Source of the DNA: Pseudomonadota bacterium
GTDB lineage: Bacteria > Pseudomonadota > Gammaproteobacteria > Burkholderiales > Burkholderiaceae_C
Reading direction: 5' to 3'
DNA: 64,000 nt
NCBI GenBank assembly: GCA_021816585.1
Contig: JAKAXL010000005.1
Coordinates: forward strand, 1-64,000
In this document: positions 52,701 to 61,953 of the stretch, one piece after another
Numbering within the stretch: position 1 is the first letter of the stretch
How the letters are laid out: every line of letters begins with the position of its first letter
The notes under the pieces: model-generated
Told to the model about the DNA's origin: nothing
Databases searched by the model: none
Seen by the model: the letters and a program-made list of their open reading frames with translations, nothing else
Made by a program: the position numbers and the translations under genes

Positions 52701-53593
52701 CACGCGGGATCGAGCCGTCGCGGATCGAGTCCGTCGACTTCCACGTGCAGCGGACCCAGCCAGACGGGGTCGAAGGCCAGCAGCTCGGCCTGCACCGTGG
52801 CATGCGCATCCAGCGCCGCAGCCTGCGCGCGCAGTTGCACGCGCGCGAGCGTGCCGCCGGCCTTCGCTCGAAGCTGCACTTGCCGGCCCTGCAGGCGCAC
52901 GTCCGCGCCGACTTCCCCGTGCAAGGCGAAGGGAGCCTGCGTGGCGATGTGCGCGCTCAGCCGCAGCTGCCCCCAGGATCCGCTGCCCTGCAGCGCGGCA
53001 TGCCATTGGCGGGCATCGGCGCGCAGCGAGCCCTGCACGGTTCCGAGATCCAGCCAGCGCTCGTGTCCCGCGCGCAGCAGGCGCAGGCGCCCGATGCGCA
53101 GGCGGTCCAGGCGCAGCGGCAGGGGCGCAAGCAGCGAGCCCGGTGGTCGCGTCGCCGCGGCCGCGCCTTGCGGCGCCGCCGCGGCGACGCGCACGTCGAG
53201 TTCGTCGACGTCGAGCGCGAGAACATGCAGCGACGGACTCGCCGACCACAGCGCACGCGGACTCCAGCGCAGCAGCACGCGCTGCGCCTGCACGCTGTCG
53301 CGCGGGCCGCTCCACGCCAGGCGGCGCACGCGCAGCTCGCGCCACATGCTGCCCTGCACGCCCTGCAGCCGCAGCCCGCTGCGCGACTCGAACCAGGGCT
53401 GGCGCGCCAGCCAGGAGATGCCGGAGGCGCTGCCCAGCCACGCGACCGCCGCGCCCAGCAGGAACGCGCCGGCCAGCAGTCCCAGCAGCACGGCCGCGAA
53501 CCCGCGCAGCCACCGGCGGGGCGGCCGCGGCGCGGCGCGCGCATCCGGCGTGTCGGGTTGCGGGGCCGCAGGCGGTGGGGGCATCGCGGGCAT
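49739..53593 (-). CDS. tamB: Translocation and assembly module subunit TamB, 1284 aa
   Basis: Long inner-membrane-anchored AsmA-like protein that bridges the periplasm to TamA. Membrane anchor at residues 29-52 (WLRGFAAVLLGLLAGAFLLGAA), then over a thousand residues of repetitive beta strands, ending in the DUF490 domain (LSWLVLGQDPSTVGSDQSALLQSAAAALLAGGQG... LSVERGLAATGNLFNVRYEFTRRLSLRLQSG...). Its start is three bases after the tamA stop. It acts with TamA in outer-membrane protein assembly or lipid transport. Size is normal for the family. Confidence 0.9.
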   Translation of the reverse strand: MPAMPPPPAAPQPDTPDARAAPRPPRRWLRGFAAVLLGLLAGAFLLGAAVAWLGSASGISWLARQPWFESRSGLRLQGVQGSMWRELRVRRLAWSGPRDSVQAQRVLLRWSPRALWSASPSLHVLALDVDELDVRVAAAAPQGAAAATRPPGSLLAPLPLRLDRLRIGRLRLLRAGHERWLDLGTVQGSLRADARQWHAALQGSGSWGQLRLSAHIATQAPFALHGEVGADVRLQGRQVQLRAKAGGTLARVQLRAQAAALDAHATVQAELLAFDPVWLGPLHVEVDGLDPRRLDPAWPQARLRLLAQLRSAGGDALLGTLDLRNELPGSLDAKRLPLHRLHADVSLRDGALRADALHVTLDGGATLDGSASWHGGGAARLRLQAHALDLHALYGRLLPTRLSGPLQVQADAATQALQATLMQPGWHVEVQARREGTRIELQRAELQAQGATLSARGSVDTSAGQAFEASLRVRGLRPQRFGDWPAASLNLDLRAHGEVASRSAHFALQVLPSRWRAQVFAGRASGWIAPGTVRDLQARLRLGDNSLQAQGGFGAPGQQLRVHLQAGALRQLGAPWQGSAQVDARLHGSLAAPSGRISLRLHELRAPGGVQVAGLSAEVSLQRGLQGPLQGQLQAQDLRVGSQRLHALELQVHGTLRNQVVQLRLDDAPRLRLQARAQGGWQASRGWSGRIDALRNAGPYAFELAAPAQLRLGAHGGVDLQGVVLRSAGGNVELQSLRRDTAGWSSRGSASALDPAYWARAAGIGLHGVHSDLRLDARWDLRTGPEPLAHLRVARSSGDITLPTRPALRLGLSRLQWTVDLAAGSCSTAIDAVGAHLGELQAHAQVALQHDAGGWGVAPDAALQGGASLRLPDLAWVSVLLPQAAHVAGSLQGRFELAGSARAPSLRGSLHGSALALALPRYGLDLRGGSLDLGVDGDTLQLRSLRMHDAAGSGELRASGSLALAGARPSGSIDVQLQQLRALDRPGQQVQLSGQAAVRADVGGLSIDSTLHVDKADIELSGGDAPKLADDVVVEGRGAPAPPTSQAMPVHARIRIDLGQDFHVGGRGVDATLRGALLLRADAGQPLRAEGSVMVRRGSYSAYGQQLSLVEGSSVNFSGPIDNPGLNLSAQRENLPVQVGVHITGTLREPQVALSSTPPMPDGAILSWLVLGQDPSTVGSDQSALLQSAAAALLAGGQGASLTGRVAGALGLDQLSLSGQGGLQNSVLTVGKQISSRLSVSVERGLAATGNLFNVRYEFTRRLSLRLQSGSDNAVDLFYTFRFG

Positions 53594-53596
53594 GGC

Positions 53597-55447
53597 TCAG
53601 AAACTGACCCCGGCGTTGAACTCCAGGCGTGTGGCGCCGGTGGCACGACCGTGCGCGATGTCCACGCTGATCAGCCCGGCAGGGCTGCGCCAGCGCACGC
53701 CGACGCCGTAGCCGACCACCGGGTGCAAGGCGCGAAAGCTGTCGGCCGCATCGCCGGCGTCGACGAACACCGCGGCGCCCCAGCGCGGCTCCACCCAGTG
53801 CACCCCCTCGATGCTGGCCGTCAGCAAGGCGCGCCCGCCCACCACCGCACCGTCCTGCGCGACGCCCAGGCTCTGGTAGGCGTAGCCGCGCACCGAACCG
53901 ACGCCGCCGGCGCGGAACAGCTCCTGCTGCGGGATGCCCTGCGCGGAGCGACTCAGCACGTCGCCGAGCTGCGCGCGCAGCACCAGCTGGTTGCGGCGAT
54001 TGAATTCGATGTACTGCAGCCCGTGCAGGTACAGGCGCACGAAGTCCTGGTCCGACAGCAGCGCCCTGGCGCCGGCGGCGACCTGCGCGCTCAGCAAGTT
54101 GCCACGCCGCGGATCGAGCGCGCTGTCCAGACGCCGCCGCGTCCACGCATAGCCGGGCATCAGGGCCATGCTCGAGCTGATGCCGTCGCCGCTGATCTGC
54201 TGTTGTTCGTTGATGAACTGCAAGGACTCCACGGCCTCCACCGCGCCGTCGATGCGCTGGCGCTGCACGCCCAGGGTCTGGCTGCGCGTGGTCAGGCCCT
54301 GGATGTTCGAGTGCTGCACCTGCGCGTCGAGGCTGTAGTCGGCGCCGTCGGCGCGGCGCGGAAGGCGCACCGTGGCGTCGAGCGACTGCTGCAAGGTCTC
54401 CAGGCGCAGCTTCGTGTCCAGTCGCAAGGCGCGGCCGAACAGATTCAGGTCGGCGTAGTCGAACTGGGTGCGCGCCCCGGTGTTGCTGCTGTAGCCGATG
54501 CCGACGCCGAACTGCTGCGCACGCTGCTCGAGCACGTCCACCGTCACCGGCAGTTCATCACCTCGCGCCTGCGCCAGCGGCGCCGCCACCGTGGCGTTGG
54601 CGAAGTAGCCGCTGTCCTGCAGCCGCGCCTGCAGCTGCAGCAGCCGGGCCTGCGAATAGGCGTCGCCGGGACTCCAGGGCACGAGGTTGCGCACCACCGA
54701 CGCCGGGTAGCGGTGCAATCCGTGGATGCTCAGCGGGCCGAAGCGGTAGTCGGGACCGGTGTCGAGACGCAGCGTCAGGCGTGCCCGGTGCGTCGCCGGG
54801 TCCACCTGCGCCCGGCTTTCGGCGATGCGCGCGGCGGCGTAGCGCAGCGTGTTCAGGCGCAGCAGCGCGTCGCCCTTCGCGGCCTGCCACTGCGCGCTGA
54901 CGAACACGCTGCCGACGGAAAGCCCCCAATTGCGCAGCAGCTCGGCGGCCAGCCCCGGCATCTCGCGACCGTCGGGTCCGCGCACGAGCAGGCGCACCGA
55001 GGCCACGCGCGTGGGCTCCCCCGGGCTGACCTTGAGCAGCACGCGCTGCGGCTGCTGCGAGGCGTCCAGGCTGGCTTGCACCCGCGGCGAGAAATAGCCC
55101 AGCGCCTCCAGCACGTTGCGCGCCTGCCGCGGCACCGCGTCGACGAGTTCGCGCAACTGCTGTTCGCGCAACCCCCGGAAGTGCTCCCACTGCTCGATGT
55201 CCAGCCCGCGCTGCAACGGCGCGCGCAAGGCCTCGGGCGAGTCGATCTGCACGACATAGCGAGGCGCCGATGCCGCGGACTTCGGCGCTGCCGCCGCAAC
55301 CGGCGCCGCGCTGGCCGCGCGCGCCACGCCCAGCCAGCTCAGGAGCAGCCACGACACGAGCAGCCACGCCGCTGCACGGCCCGGGCGCGCGCCGGCGCCG
55401 CGGGGGGGCGGGCCGGAAAAGGTTTGCAGCGGGGAATCGTTCGACAT
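53597..55447 (-). CDS. tamA: Outer-membrane TamA (BamA/Omp85 family), 616 aa
   Basis: N-terminal signal (WLLVSWLLLSWLGVARA), three POTRA-like repeats in residues 65-290 (YVVQIDSPEALRAPLQ..., VRLLVRGPDGREMPG..., FGPLSIHGLHRYPASVV...), then a 16-strand barrel with the Omp85 motif region FRAGGVGSVRGYAYQSLG (the RGY lid lock), ending in the C-terminal Phe of GVSF. Operon with tamB. The start at 55447 (MSNDSPLQ) follows the position of the signal peptide. Confidence 0.9.
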   Translation of the reverse strand: MSNDSPLQTFSGPPPRGAGARPGRAAAWLLVSWLLLSWLGVARAASAAPVAAAAPKSAASAPRYVVQIDSPEALRAPLQRGLDIEQWEHFRGLREQQLRELVDAVPRQARNVLEALGYFSPRVQASLDASQQPQRVLLKVSPGEPTRVASVRLLVRGPDGREMPGLAAELLRNWGLSVGSVFVSAQWQAAKGDALLRLNTLRYAAARIAESRAQVDPATHRARLTLRLDTGPDYRFGPLSIHGLHRYPASVVRNLVPWSPGDAYSQARLLQLQARLQDSGYFANATVAAPLAQARGDELPVTVDVLEQRAQQFGVGIGYSSNTGARTQFDYADLNLFGRALRLDTKLRLETLQQSLDATVRLPRRADGADYSLDAQVQHSNIQGLTTRSQTLGVQRQRIDGAVEAVESLQFINEQQQISGDGISSSMALMPGYAWTRRRLDSALDPRRGNLLSAQVAAGARALLSDQDFVRLYLHGLQYIEFNRRNQLVLRAQLGDVLSRSAQGIPQQELFRAGGVGSVRGYAYQSLGVAQDGAVVGGRALLTASIEGVHWVEPRWGAAVFVDAGDAADSFRALHPVVGYGVGVRWRSPAGLISVDIAHGRATGATRLEFNAGVSF

Positions 55448-55625
55448 GGGCAGACGGTGTCCGTTCCGGCACCTGCGCGCACCGGCACGAACGCTGAGCG
55501 CCATTATGGCGGCTGCGCACCGGCCCCTGCACGACCGGGCCGTCCGCGACGTGGCCCGCGCGGGCCGCAGCGAGCCGGCCGCAGGCACAATGCACGCACA
55601 CCCCTGCGCCTGCCGCACGACCGCC

Positions 55626-56261
55626 ATGTACCTGCCGCCCCATTTCGCCGTCGAGGATCCCGTCGAGGTGCTCGAGCTGCTGCGTACCCACCCGCTGGCC
55701 ACGCTGGTCACGCACGACGCCGCAGGGCTGGACGCCAATCCGGTCGTGCTGCTTGCCGATGCGGGGCCGCAGGGCGGCCTGCAGCGCCTGCGCGGACATG
55801 TCGCGCGCGCCAACGACCTGTGGCGGCGCGCCGGCACGCAGGGTTGCGAGGTGCTGGTGCTGTTCCACGGGCCGCAGGCCTATGTCAGTCCGTCGGCGCA
55901 CCCGCGCAAGGCGCTCGACGGCAAGGTGGTGCCGACGTGGAACTATGTGGTCGTGCAGGTTGCCGGCACGCTGCGTGCGGTGGACGACGCGGCCTGGGTG
56001 CGTGGGCTGGTCGGGGAACTGACCGAGCTGCACGAGTCGGGTCGCGACGCGCCGTGGGCCTTGCGCGACGCGCCGCAGGACTACCTGCAGTCGATGGTGC
56101 GCGGCGTGGTCGGAATCGACATCGAGGTCACGCGCGTGCAGGCCAAGTTCAAGCTCAGCCAGAACCATCCGCGGCAGGCGCAGCTCGCGCTGGCGCAGGC
56201 CCTGCAACATGGCGACGAGGCCGCGCGCGACATCGCCGCGCGCATGCTGCGCGGCGATTGA
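55626..56261 (+). CDS. FMN-binding PaiB-type protein, 211 aa
   Basis: Split-barrel flavin-binding protein annotated in the family as FMN-binding negative transcriptional regulator (PaiB). It begins MYLPPHFAVED with the canonical H. FHGPQAYVSPSAHP and VPTWNYVVVQVAGTL are the conserved FMN-pocket strands, and the C-terminal FKLSQNHPRQ is the family end motif. Whether it regulates transcription or is an oxidoreductase is unsettled. The start at 55626 is the family N-terminus; the longer ORF is low-complexity. Divergent from tamA. Confidence 0.85.
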   Translation: MYLPPHFAVEDPVEVLELLRTHPLATLVTHDAAGLDANPVVLLADAGPQGGLQRLRGHVARANDLWRRAGTQGCEVLVLFHGPQAYVSPSAHPRKALDGKVVPTWNYVVVQVAGTLRAVDDAAWVRGLVGELTELHESGRDAPWALRDAPQDYLQSMVRGVVGIDIEVTRVQAKFKLSQNHPRQAQLALAQALQHGDEAARDIAARMLRGD

Positions 56262-56279
56262 AGCCGCGCACGCGCAGCC

Positions 56280-56504
56280 TCAGGCCAGCATCTGGCGGTG
56301 CAGGCGCAGCGCTTCCAGGACCACCGGATCGATGCCCTTGCCGTTGTCGCGGTCCAGGTAGCTCAACAGTTCGCGCCGCATGCGCGGGTCCCAGAAGCGC
56401 TTGACATGCAGCGCGATGCCCTCCAGGGCCTCGGTGCGGTCGGGCATGGCCTCGAAGAACTGGCCGATGCGGTTGACCATCGAGATCAGATGTTCGGTGT
56501 TCAT
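56280..56504 (-). CDS. fdsD: Formate dehydrogenase delta subunit FdsD, 74 aa
   Basis: Small helical subunit needed for formation of active soluble NAD-dependent formate dehydrogenase. HLISMVNRIGQFFEAMPDR and IALHVKRFWDPRMRRELLSYLD are the family hallmarks. Its ATG overlaps the fdhD stop (ATGA). It is the last gene of the operon. Confidence 0.9.
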   Translation of the reverse strand: MNTEHLISMVNRIGQFFEAMPDRTEALEGIALHVKRFWDPRMRRELLSYLDRDNGKGIDPVVLEALRLHRQMLA

Positions 56505-57400
56505 GTAGGAATCAGGCTCCTGGATGGGCTCGGGGAAGCTTCGAGGGCGATGCGTTGCTCGCCGCTGTAGATCACCAGGTCGTCGCCCCGCGCCAGTCCG
56601 ACGAGGCTCATGCCGGCGTCGCGCGCGGTGCGCACGGCCAGCGCGGTGGGCGCCGAGACCGCCACGAACAGCGGCACCCGGGCCTGTGCGGCCTTCTGCA
56701 CCATCTCCACGCTGGCGCGGCTGGTCACGACCATGAAACCGCTGCCGGCGTCGGCGCCCGCGCGCGCCAGCGCACCGATCAGCTTGTCCAGCGCGTTGTG
56801 GCGTCCGACGTCCTCGCGCAGCAGCAGCAGCCGCCCCTCGGCGTCGCACCACCCCGCCGCGTGCACCGAACCGGTGAGCTCGTTCAGGGGCTGGCGCGCA
56901 CGCAGCGCACGCAAGGCGCGGGCGATCGCGCGCGACGCGACGGGCCGTGATCCCGCCTGCGGCGCAAGCGGCGGCACCGGACGCAGCGCCTGGTCGAGGC
57001 TGTCGGTGCCGCACAGGCCGCATCCGGTGCGCCCGGCCAGGCTGCGCCTGCGCTCGCGCAGGCCCTCGAAGCAGCGCGTGGCCACCTCCAGCTGCAGCGT
57101 GATGCCGCGCGGCTCGCGCAGCACCTCGCAGTCGTAGAGCTCGCCCGGCTCGGCGATGATGCCCTCGCTGAGGCTGAAGCCCAGCGCGAAGTCCTCCAGG
57201 TCCAGCGGCGTGGCCAGCATCACCGCGTGCGACACGCCGTTGTACTGCAGCGCCACCGGAACCTCCTCGGCCAGCCAGTCGTCGAGCGGCCGCGAGCGTG
57301 CGTCACGCCAGCGCAGCACGCGCAGCCGGACCGCGCCAGGCCCGTCCCCGGCGCGATCCGGTTGCGCGGGCGCGGCCGTGTCGCTGCGCAAGGCGGCCAT
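56501..57400 (-). CDS. fdhD: Formate dehydrogenase accessory sulfurtransferase FdhD, 299 aa
   Basis: Transfers sulfur from a desulfurase to the molybdenum site of formate dehydrogenase. VPVALQYNGVSHAVMLATPLDLEDFALGFSLSEGI, the sulfur-carrying CGLCG, TGSVHAAGWCD and REDVGRHNALDKLIG are all present. This is the fdsC position of the Cupriavidus fdsGBACD operon. Seven bases lie between it and the fdsA stop. Confidence 0.92.
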   Translation of the reverse strand: MAALRSDTAAPAQPDRAGDGPGAVRLRVLRWRDARSRPLDDWLAEEVPVALQYNGVSHAVMLATPLDLEDFALGFSLSEGIIAEPGELYDCEVLREPRGITLQLEVATRCFEGLRERRRSLAGRTGCGLCGTDSLDQALRPVPPLAPQAGSRPVASRAIARALRALRARQPLNELTGSVHAAGWCDAEGRLLLLREDVGRHNALDKLIGALARAGADAGSGFMVVTSRASVEMVQKAAQARVPLFVAVSAPTALAVRTARDAGMSLVGLARGDDLVIYSGEQRIALEASPSPSRSLIPT

Positions 57401-57407
57401 GGCGCGA

Positions 57408-60338
57408 TCAGCTGGACGTGGCCGTCACGCGCGCCTGCGCCGCCTTCGCCTCGCCCAGGGCGTGCGCGGCGCGGCGCTGCGCCAGCAGCTGCTCCTGCGT
57501 GCGGCTGAAGCGCGTGTATTCGCGCTGCCAGCTCGACGGCTGCGACACCGGCATCACCTGCACCGCCGTCACCTTGTACTCGGGGCAGTTGGTGGCCCAG
57601 TCCGAGCTGTCGGTGGTGATCACGTTGGCGCCCGACTCGGGGAAGTGGAAGGTGGTGTAGACCACGCCCGGTTGCATGCGCTCGCTGACCACCGCGCGCA
57701 TCACGGTCTCGCCGGCGCGGCTGCTGATGCCCACCCAGTCGCCGTCGCGGATCCCGCGGTCCTCGGCGTCGTGCGGATGGATCTCCAGGCGGTCCTCGTC
57801 GTGCCAGTGCCCGTTCGCGGTGCGCCGGGTCTGCGCTCCCACGTTGTACTGCGACAGGATGCGCCCGGTGGTGAGCAGCAGCGGATACTTCGGCGTGACC
57901 TTCTCGTCGCTGGGCACGTACTCGGTGATCAGGAAGCGCCCCTTGCCGCGCACGAAGGTGCCGACGTGCATGGTCGGGGTGCCCTCGGGCGCGGCCTCGT
58001 TGCACGGCCACTGCACGCTGCCCAGGCGATCGATGAGATCGAAGCTGACGCCCTGGAAGGTCGGGGTCAGCGCGGCGATCTCGTCCATGATCTCGCTCGG
58101 GTGGCCGTAGTTCATCGGGTAGCCCAGCGCGTTGGACAGCAGCTGCGTGGCCTCCCAGTCGGCATAGCGGCCCATCGGCGGCATCACCTGGCGCACGCGC
58201 GAGATGCGACGCTCGGCGTTCGTGAAGGTGCCGTCCTTCTCGAGGAACGACGAGCCCGGCAGGAACACGTGCGCGTACTTCGCGGTCTCGTTGAGGAAGA
58301 TGTCCTGGATGACGATGCACTCCATCGACGCCAGCGCCGCCGCGACATGCTGCGTGTCGGGGTCGGACTGCACGATGTCCTCGCCCTGGCAGTACAGGCC
58401 CTTGAACGACCCGTCGAGCGCGGCGTCCAGCATGTTCGGGATGCGCAGGCCCGGTTCGGGCTCGAGGTTCACGCCCCAGTACTGCTCGAACTGGCCGCGC
58501 ACCGTGCTGTCGGAGATGTGGCGGTAGCCCGGCAGCTCATGCGGGAAGGAGCCGATGTCGCACGAACCCTGCACGTTGTTCTGGCCGCGCAACGGGTTCA
58601 CGCCGACGCCCTCGCGCCCGACGTTGCCGGTGGCCATGGCCAGGTTGGCGATGCCCATCACGGCGGTCGATCCTTGCGCGTGCTCGGTCACCCCGAGGCC
58701 GTAGTAGATGGCCGCGTTGGGGCGGCGCGCGCCCAGCTTGCCCTCGGCATTGCCGGTGGCGAACATGCGGGCCGCGGCGCGCATGTCGGCGGCCGGCACG
58801 CCAGTGACGGCTTCCACCGCCTCCGGCGAATGCTCCGGACGCGCGACGAACTCGCGCCACTGCTCGAAGGCCTTGGGCTCGCAGCGTTCGGCGACGAAGG
58901 CCTCGTGCACCAGCCCTTCGGTCACCACGACATGCGCCAGCGCGTTGAGCACCGCGACGTTGGTCCCCGGGCGCAGCGGCAGGTGGTATTGCGCCTGCAC
59001 GTGCGGCGTGCGCACGAGGTCGATGCGCCGCGGGTCGACGACGATCAGCCTGGCCCCCTCGCGCAGGCGCTTCTTCATGCGCGAGGCGAACACCGGGTGG
59101 CCGTCGGTCGGGTTGGCGCCGATGACCATGATCACGTCGGACTTCTCCACCGACTTGAAGGTCTGCGTGCCGGCCGATTCGCCCAGCGTGTTCTTCAGGC
59201 CGTAGCCGGTGGGCGAGTGGCATACCCGCGCGCAGGTGTCGACGTTGTTGTTGCCGAAGGCGGCGCGCACCAGCTTTTGCACCAGGTAGCCTTCCTCGTT
59301 GGTGCAGCGCGACGACACGATGCCGCCGATCGAGCCGCGCCCGTGCTTGGCCTGGATGCGCTTGAACTCGGAAGCGGCGTAGGCGATGGCCTCCTCCCAG
59401 CTGACTTCCTGCCACGGATCGGCGATGCTCTTGCGGATCATCGGCGTGGTGATGCGGTCCTTGTGGGTGGCGTAGCCCCACGCGAAGCGCCCCTTCACGC
59501 AGCTGTGGCCCTCGTTGGCGGCGCCGTCCTTCCACGGCACCATGCGCACGACCTGGTTGCCCTTCATCTCGGCCTTGAAGCCGCAGCCGACGCCGCAGTA
59601 GGCGCAGGTCGTCGTCACGCTGTGCTCGGCCTGGCCGAGCTCGATCACCGTGTTCTCGATCAGGGTCGCGGTCGGGCAGGCCTGCACGCAGGCGCCGCAG
59701 CTCACGCACTCGGAGGCCAGGAAGCTCTCGTCCATGCCGGCGGCCACGCGCGACTCGAAGCCGCGACCGCTGATGGTCAGCGCGAAGGTGCCCTGGGTCT
59801 CCTCGCAGGCGCGTATGCAGCGGTTGCACACGATGCACTTCGCCGGGTCGTAGGTGAAGTACGGGTTCGACTGGTCCTTGGCGTCGGCCAGGTGGTTGGC
59901 GCCGGAGTAGCCGTAGCGCACGTTGCGCAACCCGGTGACCCCCGCCATGTCCTGCAGCTCGCAATTGCCGTTGGCGGCGCAGGTCAGGCAGTCCAGCGGG
60001 TGGTCGGAGATGTACAGCTCCATCACCCCCTTGCGCAGCTCCTGCAGCCTGGGCGACTGCGTGCGCACCTTCATGCCGGCCTCGGCCGGGGTGGTGCACG
60101 ACGCCGGGAAGCCCTTGCGCCCGTCGATCTCGACCAGGCACAGCCGGCACGAGCCGAAGGGCTCGAGGCTGTCCGTGGCGCACAGCTTGGGAACCATCAC
60201 GCCGGCCTCGGCCGCCGCGCGCATCAGCGACGTGCCCTCCGCCACCGTGATCTGCACGCCGTCGATCTCCAGCGTCACCTCGCGTTCGGCCTCACGCCGT
60301 GGGGTGCCCAGATCCGCTTGATTGAGTTGCTCGAGCAT
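57408..60338 (-). CDS. fdsA: Formate dehydrogenase alpha subunit FdsA, 976 aa
   Basis: Catalytic molybdo-bis-PGD subunit. N-terminal [2Fe-2S] ligands in GSCRLCLVEIDGR, a NuoG-like C-terminal His/Cys set (HPLDCLTCAANGNC), two [4Fe-4S] ferredoxin motifs (CIVCNRCIRACEE, CVSCGACVQACPT), then CAYCGVGCGF for the next cluster and VDTCARVCHSPT with the catalytic cysteine, so the Cys form rather than selenocysteine. GGAG precedes the ATG by eight bases. The reaction is formate plus NAD+ to CO2 plus NADH, in the cytoplasm. Confidence 0.94.
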   Translation of the reverse strand: MLEQLNQADLGTPRREAEREVTLEIDGVQITVAEGTSLMRAAAEAGVMVPKLCATDSLEPFGSCRLCLVEIDGRKGFPASCTTPAEAGMKVRTQSPRLQELRKGVMELYISDHPLDCLTCAANGNCELQDMAGVTGLRNVRYGYSGANHLADAKDQSNPYFTYDPAKCIVCNRCIRACEETQGTFALTISGRGFESRVAAGMDESFLASECVSCGACVQACPTATLIENTVIELGQAEHSVTTTCAYCGVGCGFKAEMKGNQVVRMVPWKDGAANEGHSCVKGRFAWGYATHKDRITTPMIRKSIADPWQEVSWEEAIAYAASEFKRIQAKHGRGSIGGIVSSRCTNEEGYLVQKLVRAAFGNNNVDTCARVCHSPTGYGLKNTLGESAGTQTFKSVEKSDVIMVIGANPTDGHPVFASRMKKRLREGARLIVVDPRRIDLVRTPHVQAQYHLPLRPGTNVAVLNALAHVVVTEGLVHEAFVAERCEPKAFEQWREFVARPEHSPEAVEAVTGVPAADMRAAARMFATGNAEGKLGARRPNAAIYYGLGVTEHAQGSTAVMGIANLAMATGNVGREGVGVNPLRGQNNVQGSCDIGSFPHELPGYRHISDSTVRGQFEQYWGVNLEPEPGLRIPNMLDAALDGSFKGLYCQGEDIVQSDPDTQHVAAALASMECIVIQDIFLNETAKYAHVFLPGSSFLEKDGTFTNAERRISRVRQVMPPMGRYADWEATQLLSNALGYPMNYGHPSEIMDEIAALTPTFQGVSFDLIDRLGSVQWPCNEAAPEGTPTMHVGTFVRGKGRFLITEYVPSDEKVTPKYPLLLTTGRILSQYNVGAQTRRTANGHWHDEDRLEIHPHDAEDRGIRDGDWVGISSRAGETVMRAVVSERMQPGVVYTTFHFPESGANVITTDSSDWATNCPEYKVTAVQVMPVSQPSSWQREYTRFSRTQEQLLAQRRAAHALGEAKAAQARVTATSS

Positions 60339-60384
60339 GGCTAGTCTCCGTGTCCGTGGATGCAGGGGAATGCGCGGGTCGCCG

Positions 60385-61953
60385 TCAGGCGGCCGCCGCG
60401 TCCTTCGCATCGAGCCCGAAATCCCGGGGATAGTGGTTCAGCGCCGACAGCACCGGATAGGGCGTCATGCCGCCCATCGCGCACAGGCTGCCGTGCAGCA
60501 TGGTGTCGCACAGGTCGCGCAGCAGATGCACCTGCTGCGTGCGCTGCGCGGCGTCGGTCGCCGCGCCGATGCGGTCGATCACCTCGACTCCGCGCACCGA
60601 TCCGATGCGGCACGGGGTGCACTTGCCGCAGGACTCGATGGCGCAGAACTCCATCGCGTAGCGTGCCAGCGCGACCATGTCCGCGGTGTCGTCGTGCACG
60701 ACGATGCCGCCATGGCCGACCACCGCGCCCACCGCGGCGTAGGCCTCGTAGTCCAGCGGCAGATCCCATTGCGACTCGGGCATGTAGGTGCCCAGCGGGC
60801 CGCCGACCTGCACCGCCTTGATCGGGCGTCCGCTGGCGCTGCCGCCGCCGAAGTCGTGGAGCAGTTCGCGCAGGGTCACGCCGAAGGCCAGTTCGACCAG
60901 CCCGGGACGCTTCACGTTGCCGGCGAGCTGGATCGGCAGCGTGCCGCGCGAGCGCCCCATGCCGTAGTCGCGATAGAAGGCCGCGCCGCGCGCCAGGATC
61001 AGCGGCACCGAGGCGAAGCTGATCACGTTGTTGATCACCGTCGGCGCGCCGAACAGCCCGGCGATGGCCGGCAGCGGGGGCTTGGCGCGCACCACGCCGC
61101 GCTTGCCCTCCAGGCTTTCCAGCATCGCGGTTTCCTCGCCGCAGACGTAGGAGCCGGCGCCCAGGCGCGCCTCGAGCTCGAAGCCGCGCCCGGAGCCGAG
61201 GATGTCGGGGCCCAGAAAGCCGGCGTCGCGCGCCAGCCGGATCGCCTGCTGCATCGTCGCCATCGAATCCGGGTATTCGGAGCGGATGTAGACGAAGCCC
61301 CGGGTGGCGCCGGTGGCCAGCGCGGCGATGGTCATGCCCTCGATGAGCATGAAGGGATCCCCCTCCATGGTCATGCGGTCGGAGTAGGTGCCGGAATCGC
61401 CTTCGTCGGCGTTGCACACCACGTACTTCTGCGGCGCCGCGGTGTTCAGCACGGTGCGCCACTTGATGGCCGTGGGGAACGCCGCGCCGCCGCGCCCGCG
61501 CAGCCCCGACTCCATCACCTGCTCGACCACCTGCGCCGGCTGCAGCGCCAGCGCCGCGCGCAGCCCCGCCCAGCCCTCGTGCGCCTCGTAGTCGGCCAGC
61601 GACAAGGGGTCGGTCACGCCCATGCGGGCGAAGCACAGGCGCTGCTGGCGTGCCAGGTACTCGATCTTCTCGGTGGGACCGTGGCACAGCGCATGCGCGC
61701 CGCCGCTCAGCATCCCGGCATCGAGCAGCCCCGGCACGTCGCCGGGCCGCACCGGGCCGTAGGCGATGCGACCGCCCGCGGTGGCCACCTCCACCATCGG
61801 CTCCAGCCAGAACAGGCCGCGCGAGCCGTTGCGCACCAGCTTGAGCGCCAGGCCGCGGCGCTCGCATTCGGCGAGCAGGGTCTGCGCGACCGCGTCGGCG
61901 CCCAGCGCGCGTGCCGCCGAATCGCGGGGAACATAGACCGTCACGGAATTCAT
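60385..61953 (-). CDS. fdsB: Formate dehydrogenase beta subunit FdsB (NuoF-like), 522 aa
   Basis: FMN- and NAD-binding diaphorase subunit. GLRGRGGAAFPTAIKW is the NADH-binding loop, ADEGDSGTYSDRMTMEGDP the FMN site, and ESCGKCTPCRIGS the C-terminal [4Fe-4S] cysteines. An N-terminal thioredoxin-fold domain of about 110 residues precedes this, as in NuoE-NuoF-type fusions. Its ATG overlaps the fdsG stop (ATGA). The gap to fdsA is 46 bases. Confidence 0.93.
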   Translation of the reverse strand: MNSVTVYVPRDSAARALGADAVAQTLLAECERRGLALKLVRNGSRGLFWLEPMVEVATAGGRIAYGPVRPGDVPGLLDAGMLSGGAHALCHGPTEKIEYLARQQRLCFARMGVTDPLSLADYEAHEGWAGLRAALALQPAQVVEQVMESGLRGRGGAAFPTAIKWRTVLNTAAPQKYVVCNADEGDSGTYSDRMTMEGDPFMLIEGMTIAALATGATRGFVYIRSEYPDSMATMQQAIRLARDAGFLGPDILGSGRGFELEARLGAGSYVCGEETAMLESLEGKRGVVRAKPPLPAIAGLFGAPTVINNVISFASVPLILARGAAFYRDYGMGRSRGTLPIQLAGNVKRPGLVELAFGVTLRELLHDFGGGSASGRPIKAVQVGGPLGTYMPESQWDLPLDYEAYAAVGAVVGHGGIVVHDDTADMVALARYAMEFCAIESCGKCTPCRIGSVRGVEVIDRIGAATDAAQRTQQVHLLRDLCDTMLHGSLCAMGGMTPYPVLSALNHYPRDFGLDAKDAAAA